This document shows positions 7,218 to 14,934 of a stretch of DNA of 64,000 nucleotides, piece by piece (position 1 is the stretch's first letter; each line of letters starts with the position of its first letter). The position numbers and the translations under genes were made by a program. The notes below the pieces were generated by a model that was not told the origin of the DNA, searched no databases, and saw only the letters and a program-made list of their open reading frames with translations. This DNA is from Myxococcales bacterium 68-20 (GTDB lineage: Bacteria > Myxococcota_A > Polyangia > Polyangiales > Polyangiaceae): contig MKVQ01000048.1 of the NCBI GenBank assembly GCA_001899635.1, forward strand, positions 124,001-188,000, written 5' to 3'.

Positions 7218-9578
7218 ATGAAGCTGTCGTTCGTCCTCCCGTCCGTGGTCGTGGCGCTCGTCGCGTGCTCGGCCGCCTGCTCCTCCGACAACGGCGATGC
7301 GGATCGCCCGACGCCGGACGGTCCCGACTCCGGGAGGATCGGCGAAGACGGCGGCGGCGGCGATCCGGACGGCGGAAAGATCGAGACGGACATCGTCTTC
7401 GCCGACGGCACTGCGTTCGAGAAGCGCGAGTGCACGCTGACGGTTCGCTGGACGGGCGGCGGAAGCGACGTGAAGCTCGCCGGCGAGTTCACGGGCTGGG
7501 CAGCAAGCCCGCTCCCGATGACGAAGAACGGTAGCGCCCACGAGATCTCCCTCGCGCCCAGCGCGAACCTCATCGGCGGGCAGCTCTACGGCTACAAGAT
7601 CATCGTCGACGGGGACTGGCGCCTCGATCCGGGCAACCGTTACCGGAAGATCGTCGGCGGCGAGATGAACTCGGGCCTCGTCCTCCCTGAATGCGAGGCC
7701 CGACCGGAAACGCTCGCGGGCAAGGTCGAAGTGAACGGTAGCGCGATGAAGGTCCGCGTCACCGTCCGCTCCGCCGCGGACGGCGACCTCCTCGAGCGCG
7801 TGAAGGCGAGTCTCGACGAGTCCGGCGTCCCCAAGAGCAGCTTCACGATCGACGCAGCCGCCGGCGCGATCGACTTCGCGTTCGACGGGCTGGCGAAGGG
7901 CAAGCACACGCTCTCGCTCCGCAGCTTCGACAAGAAGGGGCGCGAAGCGGAACCGGTCGACCTCCCCTTCTGGGTCGAGGACGAGCCTTTCGATTACCGC
8001 GACGGCGTCCTCTACATGATGCTCATCGATCGCTTCGCCAACGGCAACGCGGCGAACGACAGGCCGATCTCCGGCCCCGTGCACTACGACGCCGACTGGC
8101 ACGGCGGCGATCTCGAGGGCGCGCTCGAGGTGATGAAGAGCGGCTACTTCGAGAAGCTCGGCGTCCGCACGATCTGGCTCTCGCCGCTCAATGCGCAGAC
8201 CGACAAGTGGCATCGAGGTGACGGCGACCAGATCTTCAGCGCCTACCACGGGTACTGGCCGGTGAAATCGCGTGAGGTCGAGCCGCGCTTCGGCGGCGAC
8301 GCGGCGCTCAGGGCCTTCGTCGCGGAGGCCCACCGACGCGGAATGCGCGTTCTGCTCGACCTGATCAACAACCAGGTCCACGACGATCACGAGTACGTGC
8401 AGGCCCATCCGGACTGGTTCCGCAAGGTGTGCCAGTGCGGCGACGACGCGAACGGTTGCGGCTGGAGCGTGAAGCCGTTCGAGTGCCTCTTCCAACCGTA
8501 CCTGCCGGACATCGACTGGACGAACGCAGGCGCCGAGAAGCAGTTCATCGCCGACGCGGTCAACTGGATCGCCGCGTTCGATCTCGACGGCTTCCGCGTC
8601 GATGCGGTGAAGCACGTCGAGGCGAACAGCGTCTACAACATGCGCGCCGAGCTCGCGCGACGCTTCGAGCAGGGCGGAGCGCGCATCTTCATGGTCGGAG
8701 AGACGGCCGTCGGCGAGAACGATCAGGGCACGTTCTTCGGCGAGCACTTCGCGAACGGCTTCGCGTGGATCGACGCGTATACCGGACCGACCGCGCTCGA
8801 CGGCCAGTTCGACTTCCCCACGCGTCACAACATGGCCGATGGCCTCGTCAACGGCGACAAGCCGCTGAACGAGGTCGAGGACCAGATCCGCAAGGCCGAG
8901 ACACGCTATCGCCCCGGCAATCGTCACGTCCGCTTCCTGAACGGCCACGACAACCCGCGCATCGCGAGCATCGCCGCGAAGGATCCCAAGCTCGGATGCC
9001 GCTGGGCCGAGGGGTGCCGCGACGACGCGCTACCTCCGCTCGCGTACGCGGATCCCGCGGTCTACGTGAAGCTGAAGCGCGCTCTCACCGTGCTCTACTC
9101 GATGCCCGGCGTGCCCTACCTCTATCAGGGCGACGAGGTGGCCTTCGGCGGCGGCGCCGATCCGGACATGCGCCGGAACATGCTCTTCGGCGGGGCCCTC
9201 GCGAGCCTCGAGATGGCGCGACCGGGCTCGCAGGCTCCTACGCTGACGACCGCGCAGCTCGACCTCCGCGAGCACGTCCGCAAGCTCGGCTCCGCGCGCA
9301 CCTCCGCCCGCGCGCTCCGGCGAGGCGATCGCAAGACGCTCCTCGGCGAGGGAGACCTCTGGGTCTACGCGTACCAGACCGGCCCGAAGGAGATCGCCGT
9401 CGTCGTCGTCAACCGCGGCGGCGCGGTGAACGCGCGAAGCATCGACGCGAGCCAGCTCCAGCTTGGCTCGGTGACCAAATGGACGAGCGCCCTCGGCAAC
9501 GGCACGGCCGCTACCAACGGGACCGCTCTTGCGATCTCCGTCGGCGCCGGCGAGGCGGCGATCTTCGCCGCGCAGTAG
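7218..9578 (+). CDS. GH13 alpha-amylase-family lipoprotein with N-terminal carbohydrate-binding module
   Basis: The 786-residue lipoprotein (lipobox in ALVACSAACSS) has an N-terminal glycogen/starch-binding-type beta domain (KLAGEFTGWAASPLPM to KIIVDGDWRLDPGN), a second beta domain, then a GH13 barrel. Catalytic residues are visible: nucleophile Asp462 in GFRVDAVKHV, acid/base Glu495 in FMVGETAVGE, and transition-state stabiliser Asp578 in LNGHDNPRI. A DLINNQVHDDHEYV segment matches conserved region I. It probably degrades or remodels alpha-glucans at the cell surface. The start at 7218 gives the better signal peptide than an in-frame ATG at 7194. Exact substrate specificity cannot be read from the sequence. 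Confidence 0.93.
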   Translation: MKLSFVLPSVVVALVACSAACSSDNGDADRPTPDGPDSGRIGEDGGGGDPDGGKIETDIVFADGTAFEKRECTLTVRWTGGGSDVKLAGEFTGWAASPLPMTKNGSAHEISLAPSANLIGGQLYGYKIIVDGDWRLDPGNRYRKIVGGEMNSGLVLPECEARPETLAGKVEVNGSAMKVRVTVRSAADGDLLERVKASLDESGVPKSSFTIDAAAGAIDFAFDGLAKGKHTLSLRSFDKKGREAEPVDLPFWVEDEPFDYRDGVLYMMLIDRFANGNAANDRPISGPVHYDADWHGGDLEGALEVMKSGYFEKLGVRTIWLSPLNAQTDKWHRGDGDQIFSAYHGYWPVKSREVEPRFGGDAALRAFVAEAHRRGMRVLLDLINNQVHDDHEYVQAHPDWFRKVCQCGDDANGCGWSVKPFECLFQPYLPDIDWTNAGAEKQFIADAVNWIAAFDLDGFRVDAVKHVEANSVYNMRAELARRFEQGGARIFMVGETAVGENDQGTFFGEHFANGFAWIDAYTGPTALDGQFDFPTRHNMADGLVNGDKPLNEVEDQIRKAETRYRPGNRHVRFLNGHDNPRIASIAAKDPKLGCRWAEGCRDDALPPLAYADPAVYVKLKRALTVLYSMPGVPYLYQGDEVAFGGGADPDMRRNMLFGGALASLEMARPGSQAPTLTTAQLDLREHVRKLGSARTSARALRRGDRKTLLGEGDLWVYAYQTGPKEIAVVVVNRGGAVNARSIDASQLQLGSVTKWTSALGNGTAATNGTALAISVGAGEAAIFAAQ

Positions 9579-9593
9579 ACGGGCCTCGAAGTC

Positions 9594-10340
9594 CTACGGG
9601 GCCTCAGGCTGCTGGAAGCAGTACAGGCGATACGTAGTGTTGTTGCAGGGACGCTTCTCCCTCGACGCCCACGTTTTGGCAGCACTGTGGCCACTCCATC
9701 CCGCGATGCCCGTGTGCACGACGAGGGAGGACGTCCAGCCTTCGCACGTTGCGGCGGGAGCATTGCCCGTGCCGGCCGTTCCATCTGCGAGGGTCCCGGT
9801 CCAGACGTAACTGCCGCCGACGGCCATGCCATTTTCGTCGACGTTGATGGGCGCCCCCAGGCTGCCGCCGGTCAGGTTGGCCTGAGTCTGCGCCACAATC
9901 ACGCCGTTGAGGAGAACCCATGGCCCGCCCATGCCCAGACGATCGCGCGCGTTCGAGCCGTCCTTCGACATCCACGCGACGTACCTCCCCGCCAGGCCTG
10001 CATTGTCCGCCGTCTTCGTACAGAGCTCTTTCTCCCACCGCCGGGGATCCGCTCCGAGCTCCGCCACCGTGAAGGTGCTCGACGTCACGAACGCCCGGAG
10101 GACGCCGTCCCATCCGGCTGCGACCGGCGTCGGCCCCCCGTCGTCGATCCGAGGTGCATCCGCGTCGGGCGCCGCCGCGTCGGAAACCACTCCACCGTCC
10201 GAGCTCGGCCCGCCGTCTCCACCGGGCAGCCCGTCCGGCTCGTCGTCCGCGCCGCCGGCGCCGAAGCTACTGCACGCCACCGAGACGAGACAGCAGCCCA
10301 TGAACCACGTAACGGCCGGACCGAAACCGCGAGCAGGCAC
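9594..10340 (-). CDS. Lipoprotein with DUF1554-like (lectin-like) domain
   Basis: The 248-residue protein has a signal peptide ending at CLVSVACSS, an acidic Asp/Gly/Ala spacer (about 25-75), then a domain of about 165 residues. Motifs such as RAFVTSSTFTVAELGAD, GRYVAWMS and the terminal TTYRLYCFQQ resemble the DUF1554/C-type-lectin-like domains of myxobacterial and leptospiral surface proteins. It probably sits on the outer surface. It is convergent with the amylase gene (15 bases between stops) and divergent from the transpeptidase gene. Assignment is by motif memory, so moderately sure. Confidence 0.65.
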   Translation of the reverse strand: MPARGFGPAVTWFMGCCLVSVACSSFGAGGADDEPDGLPGGDGGPSSDGGVVSDAAAPDADAPRIDDGGPTPVAAGWDGVLRAFVTSSTFTVAELGADPRRWEKELCTKTADNAGLAGRYVAWMSKDGSNARDRLGMGGPWVLLNGVIVAQTQANLTGGSLGAPINVDENGMAVGGSYVWTGTLADGTAGTGNAPAATCEGWTSSLVVHTGIAGWSGHSAAKTWASREKRPCNNTTYRLYCFQQPEAP

Positions 10341-10587
10341 GCCACTCGGGCTAACACGAGCGGCTCTTGCGGCGAGCTGGCGGCTGCCAACTCCTCACTT
10401 CCAAGCATCGGACACGCCGCCGCGCCACGGTGTCATTCCGCCATCTTTCACCCGTCGGTGCCGGAGGGGCGACGTGCTTCCCGCGCATCCATCCGGATGG
10501 GCTTCCCATCGGAAGTGCCTGCTCTGCTCGAGCGCGCGGCAACACGTATCGAGGAAGCGCGCTCGGCGCGTGCTAACCATCCGCCCG
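10341..10587. promoter_or_regulatory. Divergent intergenic region with a 12-bp perfect palindrome
   Basis: The 247 bases lie between the minus-strand DUF1554-like lipoprotein and the plus-strand transpeptidase. They contain the perfect palindrome CCATCCGGATGG at 10489-10500. It could be an operator, but a palindrome of this size is not rare in such DNA. No promoter boxes are evident. Confidence 0.3.
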
Positions 10588-11607
10588 ATGTCTTCACGTT
10601 CGTGGCTCGCCTCGTCGGTCCTTTCGATGCTCGCGGCGATCTCCTGCACGCCGACCTCGACCCCGCAGCCAAGCGCCGCCCCTGGGCAGGTCCACACGTC
10701 GACCTCCACGCTCGTCCCGCGCGTTCAGACCATCGCGCGCGAAGAGCTCGATCGCGCCGTCGCCGAATGGACGCCGGCGGCCGCAGTGGTCGTCGTCCTC
10801 GATGCCAAGACGGGCTCGGTCCTCGCGATGGAGGGACGTGATCACGGGCGAGACGCTCCGTTTCTCGCGTCGGAACGCGCGTACGTGACCGGCTCGACCC
10901 TGAAGACGATGACGTTCGCAGCGGCTCTGGACGCGCGAACCATCGATGTCGACGCCTGGTTGGACTGCGCCCCTCGCCGCTACGGAGACGCTCAGCTCGT
11001 CGACCACACCGAGTTCGGATCGCTCTCCCTCACGGATGCGCTCGCGGTCTCGTCCAACGTCGGCGCTTCGAGGGTGCTCGACACACTGGGACTGGAGCGG
11101 CTCCTCGCCACCCTGAAGGCGCTTCACATCGGCGATCCGCCCGGGAGCATTCCGCCGATCGCCGATGCGTCGGCGATCCAAGCTGCAATGCTCGCGGGGG
11201 GCGAGTGGGCCAAGGCGACTCCGCTCCAGGTCGCGGCCGCCTACGCGACAGTCTTCAACGGCGGCCTCTACGTGGAGCCGACGTTCACGAGTCGAGCACA
11301 GCCAGGCGTTCGCGTCTTTCGGGAGGAGACGGCGCGCGCGATGAGCGGGATGCTCGAGGACATCATCGAGAGCAACCTCGGCACCGGTAGGCTCGCTCGC
11401 ATCGACGACGTGCGCGTCGCCGGGAAGACGGGCACCGCCGATCTCGGGGACGAGCGCTCGTACGCGAGCTTCGTCGGCACCGTGCCCGGATGGAAGCCGG
11501 GCTTCGTCGTCCTCGTCGGGCTCGAGGCTCCACGCGACGAGGGTACCGGGCCGAGCGCGGCAGCCCCGGTCTTCACCCGCATCGCTCGCCGACTCATCGG
11601 CGTCTGA
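10588..11607 (+). CDS. Penicillin-binding transpeptidase-domain lipoprotein
   Basis: This 339-residue protein has a lipoprotein signal (SMLAAISCTPT) and one class B-type transpeptidase domain. The three active-site motifs are present: SxxK at Ser103-Lys106 (GSTLKTMTFAAAL), SxN at Ser154-Asn156 (SSNVGAS) and KTG at 279-281 (AGKTGTAD). It lacks the N-terminal pedestal domain of normal division or elongation PBPs, so it is about half their size. It should bind beta-lactams and act on periplasmic peptidoglycan peptides, but whether as transpeptidase or carboxypeptidase is unclear. ATG 10588 is chosen because upstream sequence in frame overlaps the divergent region and is not protein-like. Confidence 0.88.
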   Translation: MSSRSWLASSVLSMLAAISCTPTSTPQPSAAPGQVHTSTSTLVPRVQTIAREELDRAVAEWTPAAAVVVVLDAKTGSVLAMEGRDHGRDAPFLASERAYVTGSTLKTMTFAAALDARTIDVDAWLDCAPRRYGDAQLVDHTEFGSLSLTDALAVSSNVGASRVLDTLGLERLLATLKALHIGDPPGSIPPIADASAIQAAMLAGGEWAKATPLQVAAAYATVFNGGLYVEPTFTSRAQPGVRVFREETARAMSGMLEDIIESNLGTGRLARIDDVRVAGKTGTADLGDERSYASFVGTVPGWKPGFVVLVGLEAPRDEGTGPSAAAPVFTRIARRLIGV

Positions 11608-11729
11608 CGGCACCGTCGTCAACGCATCGGGCCTTCTTCGTCCGCCGCCCCCGCGGCGACCGACCGGAGCGTCGTCGCCGGAGCGCACTTCGTCCGTCAC
11701 ACGATCGGCCCTTCGGGCGACGAGCCGTC

Positions 11730-12656
11730 ATGCGGTATGCGCGCCTCGCTTTCCTCCCCGCGTTCGTCGTCGTGATGCTCCTCTCGCGTCTCGCTCGTGC
11801 CGAGTCGTGTGAGGTGGGTGGGACGTCGTCCGCATCGCCCGCACCGATGAAGCTGGGCCGCTTCGTGTCGCAGCTCGCCGACCGCATCGATGCCTGCGCG
11901 ACCGAGGCCCGCCGTCCCGATGCCGCGCGCTTCTTCGCGAGCCACGGCATCGCGAGGACGGAGTCCGGCGAGCGCGAATACGTACGGATGCGGACGCTCT
12001 TCGAGCTCACGCGCGACGGCGGCCCCCTCCGACTTCGCTGGGCGGTGACGAACGAGGAGCCCACGTCGAAGAAGGTGTGGGCCGCGTGGCGCGCGAGCCC
12101 GCCGCCTTCGACGTCGACGATGCCGTCGGCGACGGCCGAGTGCGACGAGATCAGTGCCCTGTTCGCCAATCTCGCGCGCAAGATGGGTGTTCGCCGAGTC
12201 AGCCTCTTCTGGCCAACATGGAACCACACCATCGCCGCGTGGGAGCCGGAACGTGGCGTCCGCGTCCTGATCCCGACGACGCAGGTGTTCCTCGGCTGTG
12301 AAGACACCTTCGACGCCACGTCGTTCTCGTCGTCTTCGCAGAAGGTCGTCTACGAGTTTCCCTCGAACGACATGGCGGATTCGACCGAGATCCCGGCCCA
12401 GCTCTCGTCGTTCCTTCTCGACCAGACGACCCACTATGCCGGCGCATCGCTCGAGGTGCTCGCCGCGATCCGCGCTCATCGCGCCGTCCGCCTCGGCTCG
12501 AGCGTGGATCCGATCTGCGCAGGGCGGGCGCTGGCCCGAGTGCAGGCGGCGGGTCCGCTGGGCGCGAAGGACGAGCGGGCGCTTCTTCGCTACGGGGCAA
12601 CGGAGCTCGGCTCGATCGGAACGGTGCAGGACGTCCTCGCTGCGATGGCTCGCTGA
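11730..12656 (+). CDS. Secreted protein, possibly transglutaminase-like
   Basis: The 308-residue protein has a signal peptide (AFVVVMLLSRLARAES). In the middle it shows TAECDEISALFANLARKMGV followed about 20 residues later by WNHTIAAWEP. The spacing of Cys, then His with an aromatic neighbour, is reminiscent of transglutaminase-like or papain-fold proteins, but I cannot confirm the third residue. A C-terminal helical segment follows. It lies downstream of the transpeptidase gene on the same strand with a 122-base gap, which would suit a cell-envelope role. Function uncertain. Confidence 0.6.
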   Translation: MRYARLAFLPAFVVVMLLSRLARAESCEVGGTSSASPAPMKLGRFVSQLADRIDACATEARRPDAARFFASHGIARTESGEREYVRMRTLFELTRDGGPLRLRWAVTNEEPTSKKVWAAWRASPPPSTSTMPSATAECDEISALFANLARKMGVRRVSLFWPTWNHTIAAWEPERGVRVLIPTTQVFLGCEDTFDATSFSSSSQKVVYEFPSNDMADSTEIPAQLSSFLLDQTTHYAGASLEVLAAIRAHRAVRLGSSVDPICAGRALARVQAAGPLGAKDERALLRYGATELGSIGTVQDVLAAMAR

Positions 12657-12832
12657 GGGCGCTGCATGAAGCGCCTAGCCATCGCGCTCGGCACTCCTTC
12701 GAGTTGATGCTGAGCCCCCTCGAGCAGGAGTCGCCTCGTGGCGATCGTCCGGGAATCCGAACAGTCCGACCACGGAACGCTCCCTACTCCTTCACGGGCC
12801 AAGACCTAGGTTCAAGGTGAAAGGAGTTTGTC

Positions 12833-13765
12833 GTGCTGTCGGAGATCGAAATGCGCCCCCACCCCGGTCCGATCGAGTCGGACCGAGCGAGCCGAAGCGG
12901 ACGCCGCGGCGTCGTTGATAGGAGGCGATCGATCCTCGTCGGGCATGACTTCTCGGGCCCCGCGCACCGGGCCCTTGCGCGCGCCGTCGACGTCGCACGC
13001 ACCCACGAAGCGAAGCTGCACATCCTTCACGCCACGCCTCGCGTGACCCACACCGTCGATCGGCTCTTCGGCAACAATCGAGCGGTCACCCATGCGCGCG
13101 ACTCGCTCGCGCGCGTGACGGCCGAGGTCCGTGCGAAGGGCCTCTCGGTGCGTCCGCACATGATCGTCGGCAGCGTGCCTCAAGCCGTGCGAAGCACAGC
13201 CGGCGAGCTCCACGCGGACCTCGTCGTCGTCGGCGCACGCGGGCGGGTCCTCCCGGATGCCCTCGTGGGCTCGACGGCCGAGCGAATCGCCGCCGCAACG
13301 GAGCGTCCTGTGCTCATGGTCCGCCGAGCAGTGAACCGGCCCTACCGGCACCTGGTCGTGGCGATCGACGCGGCATCCGACCTGAGGCGACTCCTCGAAG
13401 CGGCGAAGATCGTCGCGCCCGGCGCCCAGCTGTCACTGCTCCACGCGTACGAAGACCCGTACGAGACCGGGCTGCTGCTCGATGGGTCGAGCCACGCGAA
13501 CCTACGAGCCGGCCGCACGCAGGTCCGCCGCGAGGCCCGTGCCGCGCTCATGCCGGTCCTCGCGAAGGCCGGCCTCGAGCAGTACGAAGTCCTCCTCCGC
13601 AATGGGAACTCACGACGCGTCCTCGAGTTCGAGGACCGCGAGCGCAGCGGGCGAGATGCACTGTTCGTCCTCGAGCGCGAGCGTTCGGTCGTCGAGCATC
13701 TGATGAGCGGTGGCGTATGCCGCTGGCTCATCGCCCGCGGGGAGTCCGACGTCCTGCTCGTGTGA
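12833..13765 (+). CDS. Tandem universal stress protein (two USP domains)
   Basis: The 310-residue protein starts with GTG 8 bases after AAGGAG (12820-12825). Domain 1 (about 25-165) begins RRSILVGHDFSGPAHRAL and contains the nucleotide-binding pattern VVVGARGRVLPDALVGSTAER, matching the G-2X-G-9X-G(S/T) signature of ATP-binding USPs. Domain 2 (about 165-310) begins YRHLVVAIDAASD and is degenerate, lacking an equally clear ATP loop. The family takes part in stress survival and is cytoplasmic. It is monocistronic and convergent with the Gre-like gene. Confidence 0.9.
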   Translation: MLSEIEMRPHPGPIESDRASRSGRRGVVDRRRSILVGHDFSGPAHRALARAVDVARTHEAKLHILHATPRVTHTVDRLFGNNRAVTHARDSLARVTAEVRAKGLSVRPHMIVGSVPQAVRSTAGELHADLVVVGARGRVLPDALVGSTAERIAAATERPVLMVRRAVNRPYRHLVVAIDAASDLRRLLEAAKIVAPGAQLSLLHAYEDPYETGLLLDGSSHANLRAGRTQVRREARAALMPVLAKAGLEQYEVLLRNGNSRRVLEFEDRERSGRDALFVLERERSVVEHLMSGGVCRWLIARGESDVLLV

Positions 13766-13777
13766 GGCAGGCCCAAC

Positions 13778-13790
13778 CGGCGTCACGCCG
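13778..13790. terminator. Small hairpin between convergent genes
   Basis: CGGCGTCACGCCG forms a 5-bp perfect stem with a 3-base loop between the convergent USP and Gre-like genes. There is no T tract, so terminator function is only suggested by position. Confidence 0.25.
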
Positions 13791-13822
13791 AAGCGCAAGC
13801 CCCCTACGAGCCTGCGCCTCGG

Positions 13823-14272
13823 TCAGGGCGATGTAGTGTCCACCGACTCGCCCTCGAGCGCGATGACCTCGAGCTCCTCACGACCGCGCGGGAGCATGAC
13901 CTCGCGCACGTCACCGACGCAGGCCCCGAGGAGAGCGCGACCGATCGGCCCCTCGACGCTCGCGATCGCCGTCGGTCGGACCGTGCCCAGGAGCACGAGC
14001 TCCTCGGGCGAAACGAGGCGGTAGGCCCTCTCCTCGTCGCGATTGTTGCTGCGTACCCGCACCGTCACGCCGAGCGCGGCCCGCTCGGGACGGACCACGG
14101 GCTCGAGCGGCTCGGCGCGCGCGAAAGCCTCTCGGACGCGAGGGTCGTCGTTCTCCGCCGCGAGGCGCGCGCCGGTAGCGGTGATACGGAAGGGACCAGG
14201 CGGGATCGCGAGGGTCGAGCTCGGCGCGGAGAAACCTGCCGCGTCATCCTCTTTCGTGAATGCCTTGCTCAC
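13823..14272 (-). CDS. GreA C-terminal-domain protein (Rnk/Gre-like)
   Basis: The 149-residue protein starts MSKAFTKEDD. Its C-terminal half (about 70-145) resembles the FKBP-like C-terminal domain of GreA/GreB, with VRVRSNNRDEERAYRLVSPEE, then SVEGPIGRALLGACVGDVREVMLPRG. It lacks the N-terminal coiled coil that enters the RNA polymerase channel, so transcript cleavage like GreA is not expected. Related stand-alone proteins bind RNA polymerase or nucleoside diphosphate kinase. Cytoplasmic, monocistronic. Confidence 0.82.
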   Translation of the reverse strand: MSKAFTKEDDAAGFSAPSSTLAIPPGPFRITATGARLAAENDDPRVREAFARAEPLEPVVRPERAALGVTVRVRSNNRDEERAYRLVSPEELVLLGTVRPTAIASVEGPIGRALLGACVGDVREVMLPRGREELEVIALEGESVDTTSP

Positions 14273-14409
14273 ACGGAGACCTTAGTCACAGAAGATCGCG
14301 CGCGCCGTGCGGATGTGGACCGCCTCGCTCCGGACGAGCGGCATCGCACCGAGCCACGCTTCGTCTGGTCGAACTGCCAAACCTGACAATGCTGAGCTAT
14401 ACTCGTGCC

Positions 14410-14934
14410 ATGTCTTATCGGGGTGGGGTGTTTGGTCTCGTCGCGATCCTCGCTTCCGCCGGATGCAGCAACGCGAGCGAAGAAGAGGAATCGTTCGATT
14501 ACGGTCGCGACGAGATGCGCTCGGCGATCGAGGGCACCTGGGAGGGGACCTCAAAGCGTGCCGACGGAAGCGCCGGGCCTGCAATGACGTTTCGGCTCGT
14601 CTACGCGACGGCCGATACCAAGCCGCTCTGCAACAATCGCATGCTCTCGCATGGCGAGCAGGGCTCGATTTCCCTCCTGTGCGTGTCCCAGAGCACGATC
14701 AACGTCACCGGCACGGTGACGGCGCCTAGCGACGCGAGCGCGGCCCCTCGCGACCTCGCGCTCCGCGGGACGTTCGAGGTGTGGAGCCTGCGCTTCCACG
14801 GCGGCGGGTTCCTGCAAGCCGAGGTGGACGGCCGCCAGCTCGACGCGACGCTGTCGAACGACGTGCTCGAAGGCAACCTCACCGAATCGGACGGCTCTAC
14901 CAAGCTCGCCTTCTCGGCGCAGCGTCGCAAGTAG
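14410..14934 (+). CDS. Hypothetical lipoprotein
   Basis: This 174-residue protein has a clear lipobox (AILASAGCSNAS) after a short signal peptide from ATG 14410. The mature part shows beta-rich sequence with two cysteines (KPLCNNR, SLLCVSQ) and a C-terminal QLDATLSNDVLEGNLTESDG segment. No family recognised. Its stop codon ends at 14934 and the convergent glycosidase-like gene stops at 14935, so the two genes are back to back with no spacer. Confidence 0.7.
   Translation: MSYRGGVFGLVAILASAGCSNASEEEESFDYGRDEMRSAIEGTWEGTSKRADGSAGPAMTFRLVYATADTKPLCNNRMLSHGEQGSISLLCVSQSTINVTGTVTAPSDASAAPRDLALRGTFEVWSLRFHGGGFLQAEVDGRQLDATLSNDVLEGNLTESDGSTKLAFSAQRRK

Noticed and set aside
7206-8948. 580-codon minus-strand frame antisense to the amylase-like gene
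   Set aside because: Composition is a shadow pattern (Val/Asp/Glu/Arg) with no motif, while the plus strand encodes a GH13 enzyme with all catalytic residues.
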